A DNA stretch of 64,000 nucleotides from Acanthaster planci. Lineage: Eukaryota; Echinodermata; Asteroidea; Valvatida; Acanthasteridae. Shown piece after piece: positions 24,145 to 35,600 of the stretch. A model generated the notes under the pieces. It saw nothing but the letters and a program-made list of their open reading frames with translations. It was not told the DNA's origin and did not search any database. The translations under genes and the position numbers were made by a program. Location of the stretch: contig NW_019091486.1 in the NCBI RefSeq assembly GCF_001949145.1, positions 78,234-142,233 on the forward strand, written 5' to 3'. How positions within the stretch are numbered: the first letter of the stretch is position 1; each line of letters starts with the position of its first letter.

Positions 24145-27100
24145 CTAATAGCCAAAGATAATATATTCATATTCATTGAGCCTCGTGCCAATCTAACCAA
24201 TAAGCTTCGATGCTTGTGTACAAAAACCGCCCCAAACATAATACATTAGATGAAATACCTGTGTTCCTCCTCTCCCTGCGCGGTACATGTAATAACACAC
24301 CTCAAGTTGGGCACCAACAACACAAGTTTCCCTTCGGAGTTTACAGCAATCTGCAGTTTTTTGCGCACACTGATACTTATTGCCCCACCGGGCATGAAAC
24401 CGCCGTCGGTTGCCAGTCGATGGATGCAACCTTGCTTTGCATCTTCCACATACACAATGCCTCTGGACAAAATTAAGCGATAATAAAGAATGTAAAAGGA
24501 AACAGTTAGTTCCGTGCATACATTGGTCACTAATATGTGACTATAAGAGTGGACCTTGATACTAGAGTGCTCTTAGAAAACTGGACTCGATTTTTTTTGT
24601 ACTCAAGTCAGCAATTATAAGAAAAAAAAAATGGCCTTCGTCTATCCGAAACAAAATCCCATCCCAATCGCCCTACAATGTGCCCTACCAGGCCTAGTAT
24701 TTCCGTTTGCTCTTGAACCGTTCGACACAACTTAATTGTTACAGCTGTAACAATATGAAGAAAGGAAAACCACTCAACCAAAAAAATACCACCCAAAGTC
24801 TTTTACTAAGAGGACGGGACAAGCCATCATGGGAAGCAAAAGAAGCAAAATAAAAAATGAAATTAAACCAAACAAAATTCAAACAAATCAAACGAAAATG
24901 AAGACAAACAAAATGGGATGACAAAAAAAAATACTTGTCAATGTCCACTGCCATTCCTGACGGGGCCGCGTAGCCATCTGGAGGATCCTTAAATGGTAAG
25001 CTCTCCTCTACGGCTATTATTAGTGGCATCCCTGGCTCCAATTTGTAGCCGCAGATCTTGAGGTCCACAATGTGTCTGTCCTTTGACCGAGGTGTGAATA
25101 TTACTTTGTAACTAAACATGGAAAGCAAAAATACGAACGATTAAACGTTTACTCGTACAACCGGGTAGATGGATGGCAATCAAGAAGTGTATTGAGCGTG
25201 CATGCATAAACCTATTACATTAAACCCACAAGCGTGAACGCCATGATATATATTTACTGGACAGCAAAGGAACTTGCCACTTCTGTCAAAGGCCACACAT
25301 AAAAATTCACTCCATAGACATAAACAAATTTTGTACACAGGTATGCTGCAATACCCCTTACTAATCACATGCCCAAAAGCAAGTGATTATCTTTATAACA
25401 AAAAAAAAATGACATGTGTGCCAATGTGTCCTACCTATCCTACCGCTCCATCGTTTGAAGGTTTGGAGGCCAAGTCAAAGGGTATAGATAATTTTGGAGT
25501 CACTGCTGCCGAGGAAATGGAAAGATTTGGAAGAGTTTCACTGACGGAAATATTCGTCGGCATAACGCAGCTACCACACCACTTTGCACACCCCCAACGT
25601 TAAGAGTTGGTCAGTCTTTTTACGAGAATTTGATTTGTTGGAAAATTTTGTTTTGCGAGTAACAATTTTGTTTTGCCACTTGCAAATTTGATTTCTTCAA
25701 ATTCCTGTTAGGGCCGATGCCTGTGCATGTAGCATGATGCATATGCACATAAATGGAGGTGCTCCTCCTTAGTGTGAATTTGACCTGTATGAAGACTTAA
25801 GTTGAGACTTCATGTCTTGACCTGTGTGAAAGTCGCCATAATTATGTAATCGAAAAATATAAATTAAACTAAAATACAAATGCCCGTCTGTATGGTAATT
25901 TTCGTTGGTCCGTGGTTTATAAATATTCATGTTCTCCATTTGTCATTTACGGATCATATCCTACATTTAATTTCCGATTTATATGACTTAGGCCTATGCA
26001 TGTTTTGAAAACTTTCGTTATTCATTCCCTAAATTACATTTGGAGGGCATGGAGGGGTATTAAAATATTTCAGGGAAACATTGATGTATGTCCTATTGTG
26101 ACCCACATGTTTTTCATCTTGTTAATTTGCCAGATGCTCATGAAGCAGTGTGCCATACCGTGAGACAACCGTGGTCTGGTGAATTCATTGCCATCACTAG
26201 CGTGATTGAGTAGTCTACAAAAAGCCATATAACACGGAACTGCTGTCATATGGGGTTGAAAGCTCACTTATTTGAAAGTTGAACAGCCCCAAAACAACTC
26301 AATGTGATCATATTACATCTTGAAGCATATTGAGCTGTTCAAGCTTACTCTATTTCATTGACTATCCCATCTAACTGCCTTGAAATTATGTAGAAGGTTC
26401 CTAACCACCTGGATGACGAGCAATGGATTAACACATACACAAGTGCCAGAAGCAGCAGGCTTCTCAGTGTACAGGGCTGCAAACTTGTGTTTTTCTTTTC
26501 TCTGAAACTTACCCTTTGAGGTGCTCGTTCCATCATAAGTACATGGATGGGTTACAAAGATTAAAGAATGGCAATGGACAATTCTACTAGCCTAGTTTGT
26601 AGTGAGACAGTGAAGGAAGTAGCCAAAAATTTCTCACAAAGACTCCCAACACACAAAAAATTAATGACTATTCCTGTGCATGTATTTATCAGAAACAAAA
26701 TGATACTTGCACCCCATGAATTTACATATTTAGATCAAACCATTGGTTGTCATTTTTTTCTGTTAAACTGTAATTTTCTTGTATGTTTTCCTATATGTAT
26801 CTTTTCATGTTCAATGTTGATGTGAAATAAATTTAATTATGATTCCAATGCTAAGTATTGTCATTTTTGCCTTAGGCCACGAAAATGACAGGCTATAAAA
26901 TACGCAGATTATTTCTAAAGGTCATTAATTAGTTGTGTTAAAAACAAGTTTCAAAAGACAGTGAATGCTACCCTGGTTTTTCTCGTATTTCGAGTTTAGC
27001 GTGTTTTTTTTATTCGGACTCATACAAAAAATGTATTCAATTTAAGAATGGGATTTCCCTTGTGGTCCAGTTTTGAATAATACCTCGTTTCAGCCGCATT

Positions 27101-30100
27101 TGTATGTTCTACAGGTTGGGTTTGAAGCGTGGTGAGAATTTGCTAGGTCATGATTTATTTCGCAAGTAGCAGTTGTTTTGTTTATTTAAACCTAAAAAAA
27201 AAAAAAAAAAAAAAAAACTAGGGATATCACTTCCTGATGCAACTGGAATTTGAGTCACCAAAATCCTTCCGAGCATCTTTCAGTTTTGAATAATTGACCT
27301 TTTCCATGGTCGTTTCGTTTTATTTTTTCCTACATTAAAAGCAAGGCAGGCCAAATCACGTCGGTTTAAAGTAGCTTCTGCTTCTGCCTGTGCTAGTGTC
27401 GCATGGTTACGTTGCAGGCTAGGCCAAAGCACTACGCACGCCCCCGAGGCTCAAGTCAGGTATTTTATGATAATCTGGATTTGCGAGAATTTTGTTTGTC
27501 GAGAGACGATTTGTTTTATGAGATACAATTTGTTGATCGAGTCAAACTTTTGTTTTGCAAGGTTTGTTTTTTTATTTTTTGAAAATAGTAATTGTGGTTA
27601 ATTTCGTACTGTCATTATTGTCATAGATTTCTCCTTGTTTTATTAACATTTTTCTGCTCTTCTCATTTCATTTACATTTTAATAATATTTTCTTTTATTT
27701 TTATTAAGTTTTCATATTTTTGTTTTCTTATGTTTATATATTTTTTTACCTTTTATTGCAGTGTTTAAGTTGTCCTTCTTTTTATTTTTAAATTGTTGTT
27801 CTTAATTGGAGTTTTCCTATTTTGGTTTTATTGTTATTTCGTTATTTCTATTCTTTTTTATTTTATTTATTTATGTTATAAATCTAATTTAGTTTATATT
27901 TTTCATATTGTCGTTTTTGCCCCTATGGCCGCCCATAGGAGAGTGACTTCCAGTGAAGCAATGAAAATGAACCAGTCGGTATTCACAATGGAAATACGTA
28001 TTTATATAAAACGTGCTACGTAAACTCTCCCCTAATTTTGCGTTTCATTGCCTCTCCCGTCGCAGTTATAACATCGTGCAAAAGGTCTTTGTTGGTTTTA
28101 TAATAGATCTGTTAACCACAGTTCGAATGGTTGACATGACCCCGTTGCTTTATCAAGCATCCTGGTGCTGGCGCTGCATGATACGTTTGAGTGGTTATTC
28201 CATCCACACTTACAGTTGTAGTCAAATGTTTTCATTCACTTTGAGAGTGTTTACAACAATTTAAGACTTTACCAATTTTGGCAGCGAGTCTTGCTTGCAG
28301 GTGATCAGCAAAAATAATCAGTTTGTTGAAATGGCATGAACGGAAAGTACCCAAGTGTTATATCTCTGACTAAATGTAATTGTAGACGGAATGGCTGCAA
28401 TCAAACGTGTTATTAAGATTTTGGTATTTCATCAGCTGGAAAGCCATACCAAAGATAATAGAACAGAACGGATCGAAGGGGATATAGGGGATGGTTGGGG
28501 GAAGGTCCCAGTGATCTGATAGCCCCACCCCCCCAAAAAATACAATGCGTAAGAATAAAGTATAAAAGTAATAAAAAGGTGAATACAAAAGAAACATGGA
28601 CGACAGTAAGTAAAGTAGTTAAAATGTAATGCATTATCTATGTATCCAACTGTCAACAAGAGGTCGAAACGATAAAAACAGACGGGCCTGACCCCTTACC
28701 ATCCCCGTAAAAGAAAAAAAAACCAGGGAAAATGCTCCCAAATAGCCATGCAGGCTTCTTTTCTTTCTCGGCATATATACTGCAAAATTTGATTTCATAT
28801 TAAAACGACGATAAAAGCAAATGGCGAACAGAGTTGATCTAAAAGTTAATATTACCGATAATATTTGATATCATAGTTCAGAGGTCGTCAAGTATGAACA
28901 TTTCACCCGTCGCCTAGTTCTTAGCATCTGTGCGTGACTTGTTCAAAGTTACAGTTCATGAGAGAATTCAGACTATCTCTTTTAATTTGGCACGATTAAC
29001 TAGCTAACAAAACTGAAAAACAGCAAAACTAAAACAATAAAACAAAACAAAATGGAATCGATACCCCCATACACCTTGCTGTAATTTTTAACCTGCCATC
29101 CTGATTGTCGACGACTTCAGCCTGTTGCCATCTGTCAGGGTGTCTTGGTGTGTTTATCATTGCGGTGACATTGTATCCCCCAGTGGTCAGGCGCTTTCCT
29201 TCCCAATCCCGTGTCGTCAAAGTCACTGTGTACGGCATGTTTACGACTGCGGTAAGAGGGGGGCATTTGCCCATAATGTTCCCCACTACTTGAGTTGAGT
29301 TTGGGTTGAGAGGGTTGACGTTGATAACGAAAGGGGTTTCGGTGGTGGGTTTGCTGTCCACGAAGATGGTGAGGTAAACCTTGCCAGCAGCTGGTGGGGT
29401 GTAGACTAATCGGTAAGTTCCTTGCTCGTCGGTCTCCTCGACCCAAGCTTCGGACTCAGACCGCGATCGGTCTGAGTTGGCTTCTGTGGAGCTTTCCCCT
29501 GCTTGGACTTGGTCACGGCCGGGCATGAAGTACCGCGCAGACAAGCTGCTCAACCTTGTTCGACGGGACGATGGCCCCCTGAGTTTGAAAAAGACAACGT
29601 GCTCGGCTCCTGCGAAAGCGTCGCTCAAGATGATTTCAACACCAGGATCTTGGTTTTCGGAAACCTGAACAACATCAACCAGGAACGGGCTCTCTTCAAT
29701 CGGAACCCTTGACAAGCTGATATTCAGCTGATGCAAGCCGGCCACCAATGGTTTTAACGCCAACTCAAAGCAGTCCCCACATATTTCGACACATTTGCAT
29801 TCTATCCTGCTACCATCCGGTGACTCCAAGTAAGCATGTATCATCCCAAGAAGTCTATCTAGAGATGTGCTGGAGGGACCGTCAGCACGAATACGGACTT
29901 TGTTAATTTCTCCAACAACCCAGGGTGTCCCACACTTAATCGGGAAGTCGAGTTTCAACGTTTGAATTTGCTCTGGAAAAACGTTGGAGGCACCGAAATG
30001 CCCAAGGCTTGGAATAAGCTCCTCAATCTTGGACAGGACACGGCCATGTCTCTCTGTGAGGATAATGAAAGACTCCCCAGTCGGACTGAACAGGACAGGC

Positions 30101-31134
30101 CTCTCCACATCGACTGCAATGAGCTCGTGGAGCCGCGAGATGATTTGTCCCCTTGCCATGAGGAGGTCTACAGGGCTGCCGGTTTCGCATGCTTTATCGG
30201 CAAACTGGCTAGCCGAGTCCATCTGTGCTGCAATTAACTTGGTCTGGCTGTTTTGGTGCTTGAGTTGATTTGTCCTCTTAAAACACACTTCTGTCAAATC
30301 CGCTAGAACGTTCTCTTTTCTGGTCTCGAGCTTGCTTTTCAGGCTATCAAACAGAGAAGAAACAGTAGACGACATTTCCACCAATAGGTCAGCGGTCTGC
30401 TTAATTTCGGTGTCAATGTATCTGGAGATCCCCTCACATTTCACTTTTTTGTCCGCAACAGCACCGGCTAGATTTTTCAACTCCTCCTTGACAGCCGTTG
30501 ATTTCCTTTCCAGGTCCAGGACAGAATGGCCGTTGTGGGCCGTTGCAAAGCATACCAAGCACATGGCCCTTTGGCAGCTCTCTTCGTCGCAGAACATGGA
30601 CAGGTCTTGCCTGTGCTGCTCGCACTTTAACGTCTGCCTGGGCAGGGGGATGTGTGACCGCTGCTGCAGTTGCTCCAACGAGCTGACGATGTGACCCTCA
30701 AACATATGCATCGTGCGGTGGGCACGATCGCAGCTCTCACACAGAAAGCAAACGCAGCCAGCGTCAGAGCAGAAACTGACCGCTGGGTCCCCATCGACGA
30801 TGCACGAGCCGCAGCGGAGACCTTCAGGCCTGGTCACATCCACGTTCAGAATACGTTCCAACGGTTTCAACTTCTTGGCGATGAAGTTGTCTGGAAATTC
30901 CCGCACGCCTCCCCTTGGAATGGCTGTATCACGCCGACACAACGGGCACTGGAAATCCACCTCGCCTGGGTTGCGTCGGGTGAGATTGTCGAGGCAAACC
31001 AGACAGAATCCATGCAGACACGGCAGAAATTTTGCAGCCCTGTCAGCATCGTCATACCTCTCACAGCAGATAGGGCAGGTCAGTATTTCAATAATTTCAC
31101 CGGTTATTTCAAACAGAGACGCCTGCGTTGCCAT
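23604..31134 (-). CDS. T2: TRIM protein with RING, two B-boxes, coiled coil, three filamin-type repeats and NHL-like propeller
   Basis: Four exons (31134-29093, 25111-24935, 24462-24259, 24144-23604), all introns phase 2, give 987 residues. The RING ligands are C20, C23, C39, H41, C44, C47, C63, C66. B-box 1 lies near 108-149, B-box 2 near 171-203, and a coiled coil near 205-330. Filamin-type repeats lie at about 395-500, 505-630 and 640-715, then an NHL-like propeller runs to the end. It is paralogous to T1 over its whole length, with identical middle exon lengths, but carries one extra filamin-type repeat and much longer introns (intron 1 is about 4 kb). By family knowledge it is a cytoplasmic RING E3 ubiquitin ligase whose propeller and filamin regions bind targets; the substrate is unknown. 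It is divergent from gene C. The exon 1 donor is weak (GCAG/GTTAAA). Confidence 0.9.
24259..24462 (-). CDS. T2 exon 3 (NHL-like blades)
   Basis: 204 nt, acceptor TTGTCCAG, donor ACAG/GTATTT. It encodes GIVYVEDAKQGCIHRLATDG and IAVNSEGKLVLLVPNL, the counterparts of the T1 exon 3 blade signatures. Confidence 0.88.
24935..25111 (-). CDS. T2 exon 2 (end of filamin-type repeat, first propeller blade)
   Basis: 177 nt, acceptor TGTTTAG, donor ACAA/GTATTT. It encodes YKVIFTPRSKDRHIVDLKIC and SLPFKDPPDGYAAPSGMAVD, closely matching T1 exon 2 in sequence, length and phase. Confidence 0.88.
25618..25690. repeat. T-rich minisatellite, block 1
   Basis: About three degenerate copies of a roughly 21-base unit of type TTTTGTTTTGCGAGTAACAA. 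The block is preceded by CACTTTGCACACCCCCAACG, which resembles the sequence before block 2, so the two belong to one dispersed repeat family. Confidence 0.55.
27478..27575. repeat. T-rich minisatellite, block 2
   Basis: Four degenerate copies of the same kind of unit (GCGAGAATTTTGTTTGTCGA, then GATTTGTTTTATGAGATAC and so on). It is preceded by CACTACGCACGCCCCCGAGG, the counterpart of the block 1 flank. Confidence 0.55.
29093..31134 (-). CDS. T2 exon 1 (RING, B-boxes, coiled coil, filamin-type repeats)
   Basis: Encodes residues 1-680 and two bases of 681. The RING reads CPICCERYDD ... CLHGFCLVCL ... CPLCRRD. The extra repeat absent from T1 runs from KCGTPWVVGEINKVRIRADG to SLSRVPIEESPFLVDVV. 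A serine-rich insert (GESSTEANSDRSRSESEAW) lies in the next repeat. If the intron is retained, the frame continues 20 more codons to a stop at 29029 with a hydrophobic end. Confidence 0.92.
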
Positions 31135-32623
31135 GCTTTGACCCTATACAGACGATCCACTAACCTCAAGAACAGCAACGCGTCCAAAGTGTCTAACGCC
31201 AAACGCTCTGTAAAGATTAGAACCTGGCTGTTTCAAGTTTATTTCTAATGTAATGCCAAGCCCACTACTGCGGGAGAAGCAAAGTTCAGTAAATTTGAAT
31301 ATCAATACTCAGATACGGATTGACTTTCAAAGCACTAAAAATAACATGGAAAGAATGCAGCAAATAGTCGACGTACTCTGGGACTTCCACGGGCTTCCCA
31401 GGTCACCGACTTGTTTGTCTGGAACATGAAGCTAGTTTAACACTATCTTCCAGGTATTTCCATACATAATTAATCCAGTGATCTCCACCATTAAGTCAAG
31501 TCATTAAAAATAAGTTGCAACGATTACATGTTGTTACGGCAGTTTACTCTGGAACAAAAAAAAATCATTAATGGGAACCGTTGTTTGCTATGTGTTATAA
31601 ATGTTGTCAATTAGCCGTCTTTTATGTTAAACATCTTTAAAGTTGAACATCTGTTGTAATTTGGCTTATTTTGGGGTTCATGTGAAAAGCGGTTGTCGTG
31701 GCTTGTCAGCTACAGAAAAGATAAAAAGGATGGTTAAAATCAGTGATTTTTTTTTAACTCGTCACTTCGGCAGAAGAGTGTATGTATACTTTTGACCACT
31801 ATATCCCACAAGTCAAACTTTCAGACGATGGTCAAGTACAATGACAGAATTGCGCGTGGTCATGTAGCTATACCACGGTTTACTCTATCGGCACCTATAG
31901 ATCAAGTTTTTCCCATGGTTGGTGAATGGAGACATCGGGTAAAGCTTCAATGGTGGAGTGTGCTTGAAGAGAGGCTGCAAGCAAAGGTATGCGGCATTTG
32001 GTTGGATTCCATTGTTATAGGTCATCTTTGTTTTGTGAGGAGAGTCACACATTTTGAGCCAAGATGGCGACTCCAAATCATGCTCACGGGTATACGCACA
32101 TTCATTATGCAGAACAGATTTCTAACCGTAAATACTTCGCAACCTCGCAGGCTGCTCTACAGATAAATACATCCAGACGCCTACTGTACAGAAATGTTAC
32201 CCATGCATTGCATTGCACAGGTAGTTCACATCTATTTTTTTTTTTACACAGATTCAGAAGGTCGTTGGTTTGGGATGGCTACCCCTTCTGAATAGGTTTC
32301 TCTTGAATTCCGTCTGCGCATGGGCAGCGATAAATTTGTACCATTACGTCAAGACACTGCTTGTGTAGCTTTCACAACACTCGTATCTCGCGCCGTTCAC
32401 TTGGTGTAAGGCGTTACTCTTGTGCGGACTTTTGCATCGCAGACGAAAAGTTTGCTTTTGAGGGAGCGCCTGTAGGACACCTAGGACAAGAGTTTACTAA
32501 AGGCAGTGGATGCCTCTGGTCAAGTGCCGGTCGGAAATACCCAGCATACTTCCAGGTTGACCGATCCCGAGTCTAGCTTACTTCCTAATACCCGGATCTG
32601 ACTACGCTTACCCACTCCATAGG
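31135..32623. promoter_or_regulatory. Divergent promoter region of T2 and gene C
   Basis: About 1.49 kb separate the start codons. TGCGCATGGGCAG lies at 32315-32327 and GTTACTCTTGT at 32413-32423. The near-identical pair upstream of gene B lies at almost the same distances from its start. No clear TATA box is seen. No gene is supported inside. Confidence 0.45.
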
Positions 32624-35600
32624 ATGGCCAATGCTCCAAACGGGAAGAATGTTCTCAGCAAGTTCGAAAGTAAGTGCTGACTTCCACTTTATTTTAAACT
32701 GAATAATTTCATGCTGTGGGCTATAAAGGGAGGAGGGACTACGAACAAAGATGCCAATACCATAACACGTTTAGTTCTCAAAATATATTGCAATGTGTAA
32801 ACCTGAATAATACTTGGCAGAGGTTAGTCCTCGAGGGCACTTAAAGCTACTCATGCCGGGCATGCGTGTAGAGGCTCATTCCTGGGACTCACAACAAGAA
32901 CCCACAACATAGGAGTACATCGTTATATTCTGTCCTCGGTTTGAAACAGAGACCAATACTAGGATGACTGAAATTAGTAATAAATCGCCAGATTTCACAT
33001 CATAAATTCCAGAAAATATATCTTGTTTTAAAAGAAAAAGGATTTAGGACTGGATCGCAATCTATTATTACTCTTCATTCATACATTTTGCCGGAATGAA
33101 ACTGAACGATTGCTTCCCCAAAAGAAAAACATCAAGTCAAAACGGACCTCTCATTTCCGAAAATCTAATATATATGATGACCAGTAAACCTTTCTGTATT
33201 CATAAGCAGATGAAGAGTTTCGAAATTATTATGCTAGATATTATGCTTTATTTTCACCAATGTATGATTATAACGAGGGCGCCATTTTGCACAAGGCACT
33301 TTTTATCGAAAGGGCATGCATAAGAATAGTGTTTTAAAAATCGTAAACTACACAACAGCAAATGTTTAGTGGTAATGCTGACCACGGCTTTTGTCCAAAT
33401 AAGCTATTTAAGAAGAACGCGAAAAGTAAAGTGGAAACTACTCGCAAAAAAAAGAAGATTATACACAGAGCCATGGAGGCACTCTCGTTCTACCTTAAAT
33501 TAGGGCCTACACCACGTTTTACATGTTAAATGTAGAAGTTGCCATTAACGTAATATCCAAACTGTTGAATTTTTCCCTTTTACTTCTACAAAAGAGATCA
33601 AGTCATCATAACATGTATACAAAGCTTTACTTTACGTTTCCAAGTCAAAACAAAACCCCATGGTTCTTTGAAAACAGGTGCCCAAAGTAAGTTTAGCTGG
33701 TTGCATTAAATAGATACAACTTAAAGGGAACATTCTACATAAGGGAATACAGAATGAAATGGGGCAGACCAATCCAAAATCGTTGTAGGTGGACCGTGCG
33801 ACGATTCTTGAAATACAACACCTGACCATTTACGTTCAGGCTCCGCCTACTTGATGAAACTGAAAAATCGCTGTGCAAGTCCCTTTCTGATCGACATAAA
33901 ACCCACCATCAGTTAATCACAAGCTTCTAAGAGCTGTTTTGTAATTGCCGATAAGTATGGAAATATTTCTCTGGCAGACAATGTACAGAGAAGGCTTTAT
34001 GGAATGAATGTAAATCCAGGGTAGGTGGTACACAATCGTCAACTTTTTGACCAAGAAGAGACGTGTTACTGAATCCCCGCCCCTTTCGTGGTGAGAAAAA
34101 CTAAGGCAGATTTCGATGGATTGTAAGCTCCTCAATCGCAAAAATGTAGTCATTAGCAGCGGACAAAATTATGAAAAGCCGTGGAAATTCGCTTTTGAAG
34201 TAAGATTCAGTGGAGCAGGTACACATAGTTTACACCTACATCTGTATCATCACCATAGGGTAGCATACTGTATCACTGTTTATGCTTACAGGGTGGCCTT
34301 ATTTGATAACTTACTTTTTTTTTCCTAATACGAGCCCTGTAATTATAATGGTGGCAGCAACCTTCCCCGCTTTGAAGTTTCTGTCATTCGTCAATTTTTG
34401 ATCTACGCTATGCTCATCCCCCAATCCCGGGCAGAAATTTATGCCGCTTTTGTTTGGCCAGCGTTATCGAACAGAGATCCAAAGTGAACTAAGTAAAAAT
34501 AAAACCCTAAAAAGAGCAGCCAAAGATATTGTCGTGTTGAATAATCAGACTGGAGTTTCTTAACAGCGAGCTTGATCTCGTTGTTTACGTCATCTGTTTG
34601 TTCGTCATTTTTAAAACCCTCTTGGATATTTTGTTTACTTTCCCCTCTTCTGCAATTGAAAAAGTACACCGAAACTCATTTTTCTTAAGAAATTTAACAA
34701 CAAAACCAGTGTGGTTTGCGATTATGTTTGTGCATAAATTTGTGGTTTAAAAAGTTCTCCCGTCTTGACAATAACATTTTGCAAAATCGAAACTGTCTTT
34801 CTGTGTAGATGCGTTCGTGCATGTCCTTTTCTATTGAGGAAAAAGTGGTTTCCCCAAATCTTCCAAAAGTGTTTTAACCCGGACATTCGGAGTTTTGATG
34901 ATGTTAGAGCCAAAATGTTTCCCACTTCAATAGTAAAAAAAAAATTGAAAGGCGTGAGGTGCGTATGGTATTATTCCTAGTTGACTTGCAGAGCAACCCA
35001 CCATGTCAGGAATTTGTACGAAAGTTTTGAGGAGTAAAAGGTAAACGCCCCCGCATCGCTTTGAATGCAATCTGCTGGTAGGTAAAGAGTATGCTAAACA
35101 GGCATGTACGTGCATATGCTGTGCATGCTAATGGTACGATATAACGCTGTAAGCCTTAGAGTGAAAGGTCAAACTATATATCTGCCTGTTCGAAGAACCA
35201 AATGCATGAACACTTCTAGAGTTGCGGTCCGTTGTCAGAAATATCAAAAGCACCTTAAGTTCAACAGTCTGACATCGACTTCTCATAGCTGCCGTAGATC
35301 TTTCACGTGTACAGTGACGACGTTGATTCTAAAAGAGCTCAACATTTTTAGCCTTCAGCAGTTTTGGAGTAACTCTTTGGGGTAATTTTGTGGGCTTATT
35401 GTCGATTCGGGTAAATGAGCTTTTGAAATATTAAACCTGGTGTATTTCAGAAAAAAACCTAGGAAAAACGAGCCCTTGTACAAGTTTCACTTTTCTGTGG
35501 TGTCACACTATTGCTGAGAGTGTTATTTCCACATGATATGTTTTGTTAAGGAAATTTTTAATGTACAATTATCGTGCTGCTGAATTGATTTAAACTGAAA

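Larger units (their letters stand above)
25112..29092 (-). other. T2 intron 1
   Basis: A 4-kb intron inferred from homology with the short T1 intron. It contains two T-rich minisatellite blocks, a run of about 24 A residues near 27196-27222 and a long T-rich tract at 27560-27900. No nested gene is supported. A frame at 25395-25603 containing IDNFGVTAAEEMERFG is open but has no splice context. Confidence 0.7.

Noticed and set aside
25274-25603. 109-codon frame inside T2 intron 1, containing IDNFGVTAAEEMERFG
   Set aside because: No flanking splice sites in a sensible phase, opposite strand to T2, and it runs into a minisatellite.
27560-28023. T-rich frames encoding phenylalanine/tyrosine-rich peptides, considered as membrane proteins
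   Set aside because: Low-complexity T-rich DNA within an intron produces hydrophobic peptides by composition alone.
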